A DNA stretch of 8,444 nucleotides from Phycisphaerales bacterium (GCA_028288875.1 JAQGHK010000494.1:1-8444); one strand, 5' to 3'. Counted from the first letter of the stretch, positions 1 through 6,718 are shown. Numbers and translations: made by a program. Notes: a model not told the origin generated them from the sequence alone.

Positions 1-318
1 GGCGGCGAACGCAGCTTTCCGATCGTAATCGGGTCCACCGAGGCCAGCGCAATAGACCGGCGTCTCAAGGGCATCCCCGCCCCACGCCCTCTAACGCACG
101 ATCTATTGGCCAACGCGATTGAAGCCCTCGGCGGCAAGCTCGAAGCCATCGAGATCAACAACCTGCAGGAACACACGTTTTTCGCCCGGCTGCACGTCCG
201 GCAGAATGGAAACCTGCTCAAAATCGACTCCCGCCCGAGCGACGCGATCGCCCTCGGCGTGGTCGGCAATGTGCCGATCCTCGTCGCAGACCACGTGCTC
301 AAAGAAGCCGGCGTCTGA
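1..318 (+). CDS. Bifunctional nuclease (BFN/DUF151) domain protein, C-terminal part
   Basis: The frame is open from the first base to TGA at 316-318, giving 105 residues; the true start lies outside the window. The sequence follows the BFN (DUF151) family almost along its whole length: FPIVIGSTEASAI near residues 6-18, then GIPAPRPLTHDLL at 24-36, and the family hallmark IDSRPSDAIAL at 75-85. The protein stops soon after PILVADHVLKEAG, so there is no C-terminal UVR domain such as some members carry. Members of this family are reported to have DNase and RNase activity, best known in plants and in some bacteria; a nuclease role here is by family membership only. A TTG at 106 is an internal codon, not the start, because the conserved region begins well before it. 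The next gene on the same strand is 239 bases away, so they are probably not co-translated. Confidence 0.9.
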   Translation, partial: GGERSFPIVIGSTEASAIDRRLKGIPAPRPLTHDLLANAIEALGGKLEAIEINNLQEHTFFARLHVRQNGNLLKIDSRPSDAIALGVVGNVPILVADHVLKEAGV

Positions 319-337
319 CCCATTCCCCCCGCCAGAC

Positions 338-377
338 GCGCATACAGGCCGTTGGTTAGCCGGAAAATTTTTTTCTC
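338..377 (+). terminator. Possible weak terminator after the BFN gene
   Basis: Shortly after the BFN stop codon the sequence has a weak GGC/GCC pairing (around 348-364) followed by AAAATTTTTTT at 366-376. The T run is the best in the window, but the stem before it is short. The rest of the 319-557 gap holds a small GC-rich palindrome around 391-418 (TCGTGG paired with CCACGA) and no clear promoter or small gene that I can support. Confidence 0.25.
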
Positions 378-557
378 CGTCAAAAGTCGATCGTGGGGAT
401 CACCCCGTGGGCCACGACTGCCCGTCGGTGGGGCAATTGGCGGGTCGCTACTGTTCCCGTGCCCCTTAAATGCGCACTAATCCCTAGTTCCGATAACTAT
501 TTCGCGATGGCACGCCGCTTGTAAGAAAGCTTCCTAGCAAGGACGGCGGCGGCGGAC

Positions 558-1265
558 ATGACCCCTTTTCCCCTGGATCGGCCCGATGGAGCGGCCGCAA
601 ATGATCGGCTGCGGCCTCGGCCGACGCCCGACGTCGATTGGCAGCGCTGGACGCGCCAACTCGACCGGAAGCGTCGCGCCATGCGGGCCGCCCTGCGCTG
701 GCCCGGCTGGGTCTATCGCGACGCCACACGCGCAACATTCCGCCTGGAAGGGATCGACGTCGGCGAAACCGAGGTCGGCCGCGCTCTGGAAGCTCCGCGG
801 CCGATGCGGTCGCGCCATGCCGGGCGGCTGCGGAACCACTTGGCTATCCTAAGGTCACTGGATCGGGTGCGTCGTCAGCGGCGGACTTTGTCGGCTGACG
901 AGGTCGTGCGCTGGTACACCGCCGTCAGCAGCGGCCTGAGCACGGCCAACCTGTCGCCCGCCGGCCGCGAGCGGCTGGCCGCGGTCATCCGGCAAATCCA
1001 TTCGCCGCAACGCCGCCTTCAACCGGCCGTCACTGAGGCCGCCAAGCTTTACGTCGGCCTGCTGGACGACCCGATGTTTCCTGGCTTTAACGGCATCCTC
1101 TCCCGCCTGCTCCTGCACGCCTACCTGCTGAATTGCGGCCTGCCGCCCGTCGTCTTTGATCCGGCGCTCGATGGCGGCGACGTGACCACGATCACGGTCA
1201 CCCCGCGCCTGCTGGAAATGATCGACGCCACGCTGGACCGCCTCGCGGCCGGCGAGGGCAACTAA
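558..1265 (+). CDS. Fic-fold protein with degenerate catalytic motif
   Basis: A 235-residue protein. ATG at 558 is the first start after an in-frame stop at 522-524; the Shine-Dalgarno is poor. Residues 55-105 resemble the N-terminal helices of Fic proteins, including TFRLEG at 60-65, which fits the class II Fic inhibitory motif [ST]xxxE[GN]. Residues 111-200 follow the Fic core: LSADEVVRWYTAV, then a helical stretch, then FPGFNGILSRLLLHAYLLNCGLPPVVF (written here as FPGFNGILSRLL and LNCGLPPVVF). In the active-site loop HPFx[DE]GNGRxxR only F174, N178, G179 and R183 remain; the catalytic His, the first Gly and the first Arg are gone. Fic enzymes transfer AMP or other phosphate-linked groups to target proteins. 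This copy is unlikely to do so by the normal mechanism and may be a binding or regulatory pseudoenzyme, or a decaying gene. The frame is intact with no internal stop. The Fic call is by motif reading, without a search. Confidence 0.62.
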   Translation: MTPFPLDRPDGAAANDRLRPRPTPDVDWQRWTRQLDRKRRAMRAALRWPGWVYRDATRATFRLEGIDVGETEVGRALEAPRPMRSRHAGRLRNHLAILRSLDRVRRQRRTLSADEVVRWYTAVSSGLSTANLSPAGRERLAAVIRQIHSPQRRLQPAVTEAAKLYVGLLDDPMFPGFNGILSRLLLHAYLLNCGLPPVVFDPALDGGDVTTITVTPRLLEMIDATLDRLAAGEGN

Positions 1266-1300
1266 CGCATTAGCACATGACGTGCAGTCCGCTATCTTCC

Positions 1301-1409
1301 TCCTCTCCCGGTATTCCGGGGGAGGTCGGGAGGGGGGTCTGCCGTCGTGCTGGATGCGTGAAGAGAAGACCCTCTCCCTAACCCTCTCCCGGAATACCGG
1401 GCGAGGGGA
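1301..1409. repeat. Nested inverted repeat between converging genes
   Basis: Two arms, 1301-1340 and 1367-1409, are imperfect reverse complements around a 26-base spacer. The core CCCGGTATTCCGGG at 1307-1320 is exactly complementary to CCCGGAATACCGGG at 1388-1401, and each core is itself nearly palindromic (CCCGG, four bases, CCGGG). The outer parts are CTCTCC/GGAGAG-rich. It lies between the 3' ends of the Fic-like gene (+) and alr (-), so it could work as a terminator in both directions, although neither side ends in a clear T run. The layout and wording suggest a dispersed genomic repeat or small MITE-like element. Confidence 0.75.
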
Positions 1410-1444
1410 CCAGAGGCCGCTCGTGGGCGGGCAGCGTTCGCGTT

Positions 1445-2641
1445 TTAGTCGTTTTCTTGATTCATCAGCACGTCGGCTTCCACACCGATCGGTACGCGTT
1501 GCACGCGGGCGCCGATGCCGGTGAGGATCTCGTACGGGATCATGTCCGTGGCTTGGCAGAGCTTGTAGAGGCTGGCGGGGGAGAGCGGGTCGGAATCGAC
1601 GAGGGTCACTTCGTCGCCGATGCAGACGTCGGCCACGCGGGTGACGTCGATCATCGTCATGTCCATGCTGACGCGCCCGACGACGCCGCAGGGCACGCCG
1701 TTCAGCATGACAATCGCCTTATTCGATGCGGCCCGTGGATAGCCGTCGGCGTAACCGACTGGCAGCAGGGCGATCTTGCTCGGCACCTGGGCCGTCCACG
1801 TGTGGTTGTAGCCGACGCCCTGGCCGGGCTGGACGTCGTGGATGGCCATGACGGGGGCGGTCCACTTCATGATCGGGACGAGCGGGCGATCCAAATTCGG
1901 CCGGCCGCTGGGGTCGATGCCGTATAGGCTGAGGCCGGGGCGAACCATGTCGTAGTGGGCGCGCGGGGCGGTGAAGACGCCGCCGCTGTTGCAGGCGTGC
2001 TTCGGAATGTTTTCGAGGATGGCGTGGGCGTTGATGGCGGCGTCGAACAGGCGGATCTGCCGGCTGGTGAGCGGGTCGCTGGCGACTTCGCCGTTGACGA
2101 AGTGCGTGCAGACGCCGACGAGCTTCAGGTTGGCGTGGCCGAGCGTGCGTTCCAGCAGGGTGTCGAACTGATCGACCGGGCAGCCGCAGCGGACCATGCC
2201 GGTATCGAGCATGATTTGCACTTTGGCGCGGGTTTGAAGGTGCAATGCCACGCGGGCGACGTCAGCAGCTGCGGCGGGGCTGGCGAGCGTGAGCGTCCAG
2301 CCGCGGCGGATGGCGTATTCGAGCGCTTCGCGCTGGCTGCCGAGAAACACGTTCTCGATCGGCCGCAGCAGCATGATGGGCTTGGTAACGTCGCCGAGCG
2401 CGGCGGCTTCTTCGGCGGTGGCGACGGCAAACCCGTCAATGCGGGTGAACGGGCCGTCTTCGTCAACGAGATCGAGAAGTTCGGCGATCAGCCGGGCGTC
2501 GTGCCCGTAAGCGTCGGCCTTAATGACGGCAGTGATTTGCGTGGAAGCCTGGCAAACGCGCCGGAGGGTCCGCACGTTGGTGGCCAGTGATCTTGCATCA
2601 ATGAGCAGGCGGGTGGTGCCTGCGGTGGAGTTCGCGTCCAT
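1445..2641 (-). CDS. alr: Alanine racemase (PLP-dependent)
   Basis: A 398-residue protein, close to the family's usual 360-400. It interconverts L- and D-alanine in the cytoplasm to feed peptidoglycan precursors. The PLP lysine is K41 in AVIKADAYGH, where the common form is KANAYGHG. Other family marks are LDTGMVRCG at 145-153 with R151 matching the PLP-contacting Arg, the HYDMVRPGLSLYGI block at 229-242, the second catalytic residue Y278 in GVGYNHTWTA, and GRVSMDM at 322-328. The ATG at 2641 puts about ten residues before the first strand, as is normal; the upstream Shine-Dalgarno is weak. It lies 99 bases after infA on the same strand, with a hairpin between, so it may depend on read-through or its own promoter. 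The 3' end faces the Fic-like gene across an inverted repeat. Confidence 0.95.
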   Translation of the reverse strand: MDANSTAGTTRLLIDARSLATNVRTLRRVCQASTQITAVIKADAYGHDARLIAELLDLVDEDGPFTRIDGFAVATAEEAAALGDVTKPIMLLRPIENVFLGSQREALEYAIRRGWTLTLASPAAAADVARVALHLQTRAKVQIMLDTGMVRCGCPVDQFDTLLERTLGHANLKLVGVCTHFVNGEVASDPLTSRQIRLFDAAINAHAILENIPKHACNSGGVFTAPRAHYDMVRPGLSLYGIDPSGRPNLDRPLVPIMKWTAPVMAIHDVQPGQGVGYNHTWTAQVPSKIALLPVGYADGYPRAASNKAIVMLNGVPCGVVGRVSMDMTMIDVTRVADVCIGDEVTLVDSDPLSPASLYKLCQATDMIPYEILTGIGARVQRVPIGVEADVLMNQEND

Positions 2642-2685
2642 GCGAAACCGTCCCGTCCGTGAATGTCAGCCTTCCTTACTCAAAT

Positions 2686-2707
2686 CAGGGCCGCTCAAGC
2701 GGCCCTG
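2686..2707 (-). terminator. Hairpin terminator after infA
   Basis: A perfect 9-bp stem, CAGGGCCGC and GCGGCCCTG, with a four-base loop sits 34 bases past the infA stop. On the minus strand it is followed by ATTTGAGT, a weak U-rich tail. On the plus strand no T run follows, so it fits termination of the infA transcript ahead of alr. Termination is likely partial. Confidence 0.55.
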
Positions 2708-2740
2708 CCCGAGAGAGACTTATCGGACCGATCCGCCCGA

Positions 2741-2962
2741 TTACTTCTGGCGGAAAACGATGCGGACTTTGGTCAGGTCGTAGGGAGACAATTCCACCCG
2801 AACACGGTCGCCCGGCAGGATGCGGATAAAGTGCTTGCGCATCTTGCCCGAGACGATGCCGAGAATTTCTTTGTCGCTGCCGTCGAGCTTAAGTTTGAAC
2901 ATGGCGTTGGGTAACGCCAGGCTGACGGTTGCTTCGACTTCAATAGGCTCGCTTTTGGCCAC
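2741..2962 (-). CDS. infA: Translation initiation factor IF-1
   Basis: A 73-residue protein, the normal size for IF-1. IF-1 is an OB-fold protein that binds the 30S A site during initiation. The sequence shows the family pattern: EPIEVEATVSLALPNAMFKL at 5-24, SGKMRKHFIRILPGDRV at 38-54 and ELSPYDLTKVRIVFRQ at 57-72. The start is GTG at 2962: GAGGAAG (2970-2976) lies 7 bases before it, and family homology begins right after it. A longer reading from 3067 adds 35 residues with no family similarity and is rejected. It lies 113 bases after rsgA on the same strand; both act on the small ribosomal subunit. Confidence 0.95.
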   Translation of the reverse strand: MAKSEPIEVEATVSLALPNAMFKLKLDGSDKEILGIVSGKMRKHFIRILPGDRVRVELSPYDLTKVRIVFRQK

Positions 2963-2969
2963 TCGGACA

Positions 2970-2976
2970 CTTCCTC
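2970..2976 (-). promoter_or_regulatory. Ribosome binding site deciding the infA start
   Basis: GAGGAAG on the minus strand, 7 bases before GTG at 2962. It fixes the short IF-1 reading over the longer in-frame extension to 3067. Confidence 0.75.
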
Positions 2977-3075
2977 GGGTTGACAGTTTTCGGGAGAAAC
3001 GAAAGGAACAGGATACCCGCGAGGGGCAGAACTGTCTATCCGTGTCGATTCGTGTTCCAGCTTCCACGCTCGTGG

Positions 3076-4176
3076 TTAATCAGCCGTTTCTGGCCCCGGC
3101 GATTCTTTTTTCCGGCGATCGGGGTCGATTTTCAACTCGTCGTAGCCGGCGGGCGGTAGCGATTCCAGGATGCGTTCGTGGCTTTCGATGCGCCAGTCCG
3201 GGGCGGTGCCGTCTTCGACGTCGGGGAAGAACGTGGCGAGCTTTTCCTCGTTGATCTGCCAGAGGCCGAAGAGCTTCACGCCCGGGGTGTCGATGACGTG
3301 GCCGCCGAAGGTGAGGGGGAATTTGCGGGCGCTGGTGGTGGTGTGCATGCCCTTGCTGTGGATGGCGCTGATTTCGCCAACCCGCAGGTCCAGTGTTGGC
3401 TCGACCGCCCGGATCAGCGACGATTTCCCCACGCCGCTGTGGCCCGCCAGTACGGTAGTTCGGCCTGTAAGCACGTCGCGCAGCTCGGCCAGTCCTAAAC
3501 CCGTCGGAACGCAGGTCTTAAGCGATGTAATGCCCATCGAGGCGTAGTGATCCAGCACCACTTGGGCGGCGGCCAGGTCTTCGTCGTCCTCGGCGGTGTC
3601 GACCTTATTCAGGCAAAGCACCGGCTCCAGCCCGCCGCTCTCGGCGGCGATCACCATGCGGTCGATCAGGCCCCACTTCACCTCCGGCAGGTGCAGGCTG
3701 GCGACGATCAGCATCCGTTCGGCATTGGCGACGATTGGATGGCTTTCCAACTGCTTAAAGCTGTCGGCCCGGGTCAGCACCGTACGGCGGGGCTCGATGC
3801 GCTCGATCACGCCCTCATTTTTGACCAGATCGTTCAATTCCGGCGACGGCGAGAACCGAACGAAGTCGCCGACCACCAGTTGCGTGGCGCTAATGCGGGA
3901 GAGCGTTTTGCGCTGCACGCAACGCCATTGTGTGCCGTCACTTGTGAGCACGTCGCTGTAAAGCGAGTGGACCTGAATGACCTCGCCGGCCGGCAAGGCG
4001 TCGATTTCCTCGTCAGGCCGGCCGGCCTGCGTTTTGATTGTTTTATCGCGCTGGTAGTGCTTGGATTTGTCGCCGAAGCGTTCCTCGGCGTCGACGCGGT
4101 CCTCGTCCATCTCGCCGTTGAGGTAAGAGGCCGTGAGGTCCTTCTGATTGCCGCCTTTTTTGTTACGTCCTGCCAC
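3076..4176 (-). CDS. rsgA: Ribosome small-subunit biogenesis GTPase RsgA, zinc finger absent
   Basis: A 366-residue circularly permuted GTPase that acts late in 30S assembly and is stimulated by the ribosome. GTPase motifs come in the permuted order expected of RsgA: G4 NKVD at 190-193, G5-like CVPTG at 222-226, G1 GHSGVGKSS at 245-253, G2 KGMHTTT at 275-281, and G3 DTPG at 296-299. An OB-fold region (about 65-130) precedes them, and residues 1-50 form a basic, hydrophilic extension. In most RsgA proteins the FPE segment is followed by a Cys/His zinc finger. Here FPDVEDGTAPDWRIESHERI (318-337) runs straight into the final helix with no cysteine anywhere after C222, so the finger is missing in frame. 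The start is GTG at 4176 with AGGA about 9 bases before it. It is followed by infA and diverges from the acetyltransferase gene. Confidence 0.93.
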   Translation of the reverse strand: MAGRNKKGGNQKDLTASYLNGEMDEDRVDAEERFGDKSKHYQRDKTIKTQAGRPDEEIDALPAGEVIQVHSLYSDVLTSDGTQWRCVQRKTLSRISATQLVVGDFVRFSPSPELNDLVKNEGVIERIEPRRTVLTRADSFKQLESHPIVANAERMLIVASLHLPEVKWGLIDRMVIAAESGGLEPVLCLNKVDTAEDDEDLAAAQVVLDHYASMGITSLKTCVPTGLGLAELRDVLTGRTTVLAGHSGVGKSSLIRAVEPTLDLRVGEISAIHSKGMHTTTSARKFPLTFGGHVIDTPGVKLFGLWQINEEKLATFFPDVEDGTAPDWRIESHERILESLPPAGYDELKIDPDRRKKESPGPETAD

Positions 4177-4221
4177 GAAGCCACGATCCTATCCGCCGGG
4201 GCCGATAACGCACGGGAGAGG

Positions 4222-4300
4222 GAGTGGAGAGTGAACAGTTGAGGGTGGGGAGAAGGGACAGGCGCGGGCCTTTAACTTCCGGCTTTCCACTCTCAACTCT
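4222..4300. repeat. Degenerate inverted repeat in the divergent intergenic region
   Basis: GAGTGGAGAGTG and CAGTTGAGGG around 4222-4245 are partly complementary to CCACTCTCAACTCT at 4287-4300; the shared blocks are short (7 bases each) and in changed order. It looks like a worn dispersed repeat between divergent rsgA and the acetyltransferase gene. Promoters for both genes should lie in 4177-4331, but I see no convincing -35/-10 pair. Confidence 0.35.
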
Positions 4301-4331
4301 GCACCGCTTCTGACCGATCTTTGCGATAAGT

Positions 4332-4883
4332 ATGTCGCTTCGCAGCACGCTCAATGTCCTCTACTGGGACTACGTCACCCACGGCCGCCGATGGGCCAAC
4401 CGCGGGCTATGGGCGATGGCGATTTACCGCTACGGCCGGTGGGTGGATTCGCTCCGCCCCTCGCCGTTCAAAATCCTGTTCAACAAAAGCTACAGCCTGC
4501 TGAGCGTGTTCGGCCCAGTCGTCACCGGCGTGTTCCTCGACCGCGCCACCAAGGTGGGGAAACAACTCCACATCGTCCACCCCGGCATGGTGCTGATCCA
4601 CCCGCACGCCCAGATCGGCGACCGTGTCGGCATCATGCACGGCGTCACCCTCGGCACCACCCCGGCCCACACCGGCTGCCCGACCGTCGGCGATGACGTG
4701 TTCATCGGCGCGTATGCCACGGTTCTCGGCGGCATCAAGATTGGCAACGGCGCGAAGATCGCCGCCAATAGCCTAGTGATCTGCGACGTCCCCGCTGGCG
4801 CAACCGCCATCGGCGTGCCGGCGAAGGTGTATCCAGCCACGCCGTTGAAGCCGGCGATCCCCATGTTCCGCAAATCGGCGTGA
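4332..4883 (+). CDS. Left-handed beta-helix acetyltransferase, serine O-acetyltransferase type
   Basis: A 183-residue protein. Residues 1-70 are mostly helical and rich in aromatics (YRYGRWVDS at 32-40), and residues 72-166 are hexapeptide repeats of the left-handed beta-helix: HPHAQIGDRVGIMHGVTLG at 90-108, PTVGDDVFIGAYATVLGGI at 117-135, GNGAKIAANSLV at 138-149, and the closing GVPAKV at 161-166. This matches short proteins usually annotated as serine acetyltransferase, which move acetyl from acetyl-CoA to serine in cysteine synthesis. It lacks the long N-terminal SATase domain of E. coli CysE, and similar short proteins also acetylate sugars in polysaccharide synthesis, so the acceptor is uncertain. 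H103 is the likely catalytic histidine. No cysteine-synthesis gene is adjacent. The start is ATG at 4332 with a poor Shine-Dalgarno. Confidence 0.8.
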   Translation: MSLRSTLNVLYWDYVTHGRRWANRGLWAMAIYRYGRWVDSLRPSPFKILFNKSYSLLSVFGPVVTGVFLDRATKVGKQLHIVHPGMVLIHPHAQIGDRVGIMHGVTLGTTPAHTGCPTVGDDVFIGAYATVLGGIKIGNGAKIAANSLVICDVPAGATAIGVPAKVYPATPLKPAIPMFRKSA

Positions 4884-4908
4884 GCGCTGAAGTGGCGAAT
4901 GGGAACCC

Positions 4909-4986
4909 TGTAGCTGCGACGCCTGCGTCGCCTTTCCGCAAGACTTCACCCTCACGATGCAAGGCGACGCAGGCGTCGCGGCTACA
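4909..4986. repeat. GTAG-type REP pair (BIME-like inverted repeat), copy 1
   Basis: Arms 4909-4934 and 4961-4986 are reverse complements at 25 of 26 bases, with a 26-base spacer. Each arm reads GTAG, two bases, GCGAC, six bases (GCCTGC), GTCGCC, so each arm is also a small palindrome. The single mismatch becomes a G-U pair in plus-strand RNA. It lies between the converging 3' ends of the acetyltransferase and the outer-membrane lipoprotein genes, where REP elements often sit, and may protect or end both transcripts. It shares its pattern with the element at 8375-8441. Confidence 0.82.
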
Positions 4987-5004
4987 ACAGAGGATTGTCG
5001 CGCG

Positions 5005-6675
5005 TCAATTCGTTCCGCTCTCCAATTGCCTTGCCGCGTCGATCTCCCATCCCCCGCCGAGCGATTTATAGAGCATGACCAGATTCGTGGCCGTCAGTTG
5101 ATCGGATTGGACGAGCTGATCCTGCGTGTTGAGCAGTTCGCGCTGCGTATCCAGCACGGTCAGGAAATCGACGACGCCCTGTTTGTACTGATCGCGGGCG
5201 ATTTCGACCGACGCGCGGGCCGCCTTCTCGGCATCCACCAGCGCCGCGTGGCGGGCCTGCTCGGTCGCGTACATCACGATCGCGTCTTCCGTTTCGCCGA
5301 GGGCTTTAAGCACCGTGTCCTGATAGCTGAGCATCAGTTGTTGCCGCTGCTCGGTCTGCGCCTGAATATTCGCGCGAATTCGGCCGCCATCAAACACGTT
5401 CCAGCTGACGCCAGGGCTGAGGATGAAATAGCGGCTGTCCCACTGGAACAGGTTTTTCGCGTGGCTACTGTCGAGGCCCAGGCCACCGGTGATGGCGAAC
5501 TTGGGGAACAGGTCGGCCGTCGCGACGCCGACGCGGGCGTTGGCGGCCTGGATCTGCTTCTCCGCCCGGCGAATGTCCGGCCGACGTTTGAGCAGGCTGC
5601 TTGGCAACCCGATCGGCACGTCCAGCGGCGTGCCCGGCAGCGGGGCGATCGCCTTCAGTTCGTCCGCCAGCGCTAGCGGCTCCTGGCCGACGAAAATGGA
5701 GAGCGCGTGAATCGTCTGCCGCACCTGCGACTCCAGCGGCGGAAGCACCGCCTGCGTGTTGGCCACCTGAGTGCGGGCCCGCGCCACGTCCAGTTCCGTC
5801 ACAAACCCGGCCCTGAACCGACTCAGCGTAAGATCAAGCGTTTCCTGCTGCGCCTGCAGATTCGCCCGCGCGATGACGAGCCGCTGCTGGAAGCCACGCA
5901 ACTGCAGATAATCGCGCGCCACCTCGGCTAGCAATGTCGTCAGCACGTCGCGACGGTCTTCCACACTGGCGGCCAAGTCCGCGGCCGCCGCTTCGACACC
6001 GCGCCGGACGCCGCCGAAGATGTCGATTTCCCACGTGGCATCCAGGCCGACTTGGTACAGCTCGGTTTGCGATCCTGGCAGGCCGCCCTCGCCAAGCGGC
6101 GATTGCGGGCCGCCTTGTGCGGGAACAAGCGATTGGCCGCTGCCACCGCTGGATCCGCCGCCCGATCCGCTGCTGTTGCCGGACTGTTCCTTCATTCGCG
6201 ATGCAGCGCCGCTCGATGTGCCGGACGACGCACCGCCACCGCCGCCGCCCAGGCCACCGCTGGGGAATTCGACATTGCCGCTGCCGCGCGCGACGGAATA
6301 CCCGCCGGTGGCGTTCACGGTCGGCAGCAGTTTGCCGCCGGCGATGATCACCTCGGCCCGCGCCTGCCGCACCCGGCTGGCGGCCCGCTGCAGATTCAAA
6401 TTCTCGCTCGCGGCGCGCTGGATCAGGGCCGTCAGTTCGGCGTCACGCAGCGTGGTCCACCATTCCACGACGGGTTCGCTGCGCGCATTGGTCTTGCTCG
6501 GCTGCGTCGTCGGATCGGCCGACGTGCTGGCGTTCAGTTCACCGAAGTTCGTCCCGACCGTCACCTGCGGCGGCTTGTAATCCGGGCCGACGGTGCAGCC
6601 GGCGATCAGCAGCGGAAGCAGGGCCGCAGATGAACGCAGATGAATGCGGATGAGATTGGGCTTTGACCTATTCAT
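5005..6675 (-). CDS. Outer-membrane efflux lipoprotein, NodT/OprM (TolC-like) family
   Basis: A 556-residue lipoprotein forming the outer-membrane duct of a tripartite exporter. The signal peptide ends in the lipobox LIAGC, with C27 lipidated, followed by TVGPDYKPP, the classic opening of this family. Two TolC-like repeats follow: about 70-330, with WWTTLRDAELTALI at 72-85 and DATWEIDIFGG at 212-222, and about 360-545, with LLKRRPDIRRAE at 361-372 and SWNVFDGGRIRA at 424-435. Between the first strands is a Gly/Ser-rich stretch (about 129-205), which makes the protein longer than the usual 460-500. The start chosen is ATG at 6675, just after purine-rich AGAGAAG and giving a normal signal peptide; an ATG at 6744 would add 23 hydrophilic residues and overlap the transporter gene. 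It begins 43 bases after the MFS stop, probably in the same operon. Confidence 0.92.
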   Translation of the reverse strand: MNRSKPNLIRIHLRSSAALLPLLIAGCTVGPDYKPPQVTVGTNFGELNASTSADPTTQPSKTNARSEPVVEWWTTLRDAELTALIQRAASENLNLQRAASRVRQARAEVIIAGGKLLPTVNATGGYSVARGSGNVEFPSGGLGGGGGGASSGTSSGAASRMKEQSGNSSGSGGGSSGGSGQSLVPAQGGPQSPLGEGGLPGSQTELYQVGLDATWEIDIFGGVRRGVEAAAADLAASVEDRRDVLTTLLAEVARDYLQLRGFQQRLVIARANLQAQQETLDLTLSRFRAGFVTELDVARARTQVANTQAVLPPLESQVRQTIHALSIFVGQEPLALADELKAIAPLPGTPLDVPIGLPSSLLKRRPDIRRAEKQIQAANARVGVATADLFPKFAITGGLGLDSSHAKNLFQWDSRYFILSPGVSWNVFDGGRIRANIQAQTEQRQQLMLSYQDTVLKALGETEDAIVMYATEQARHAALVDAEKAARASVEIARDQYKQGVVDFLTVLDTQRELLNTQDQLVQSDQLTATNLVMLYKSLGGGWEIDAARQLESGTN

Positions 6676-6717
6676 GTTCTTCTCTGATTTGCGTTCATCC
6701 GCGTCCATCTGCGGCCC
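6621..6717. repeat. Inverted repeat of 10-bp units bracketing the lipoprotein gene start
   Basis: Arms 6621-6647 and 6691-6717 are reverse complements at 24 of 27 bases around a 43-base loop. Each arm is built of tandem 10-bp units: GCAGATGAAC, GCAGATGAAT, GCGGATGAGA at 6626-6655, and similar units on the other strand at 6683-6712. In minus-strand mRNA two of the three mismatches become G-U pairs. The loop holds the purine-rich ribosome binding site and start codon of the lipoprotein gene, and the distal arm is translated into residues of its signal peptide. The other arm begins two bases after the stop codon of the MFS gene. Confidence 0.8.
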
Positions 6718-6718
6718 G

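Noticed and set aside
119..469. Plus-strand open frame of 116 codons crossing the BFN gene end
   Set aside because: Mostly an out-of-frame reading of the BFN domain; the part beyond 318 has no similarity I recognise.
1955..2590. Long plus-strand open frame (211 codons) opposite alr
   Set aside because: It lies wholly antisense to a well-supported alanine racemase; its composition is that of a high-GC shadow frame (Gly, Ala, Val, Asp-rich) and it shows no family motif.
2982..3036. GACAGTT / AACTGTC inverted repeat in the infA leader
   Set aside because: Only 7 bp per arm with a 41-base spacer; expected by chance at this scale.
3039..3059. Two imperfect units like ATTCGTGTTC between rsgA and infA
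   Set aside because: It resembles a 10-bp-period dispersed repeat, but only two degenerate units are present, too little to call.
2963..3067. N-terminal extension of IF-1 to 3067
   Set aside because: The extra residues are unlike IF-1, and a good Shine-Dalgarno sits before GTG at 2962.
3076..3250. Frameshift hiding the RsgA zinc finger
   Set aside because: The frame continues smoothly into a sequence resembling the normal final helix; no cysteine-rich reading appears in the neighbouring minus-strand frame given for this region.
3547..4242. Plus-strand open frame (231 codons) opposite rsgA
   Set aside because: Antisense shadow of a gene with all GTPase motifs; no recognisable domain.
4957..5676. 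Plus-strand open frame (239 codons) opposite the outer-membrane lipoprotein gene
   Set aside because: Antisense shadow; it also begins inside the repeat at 4909-4986.
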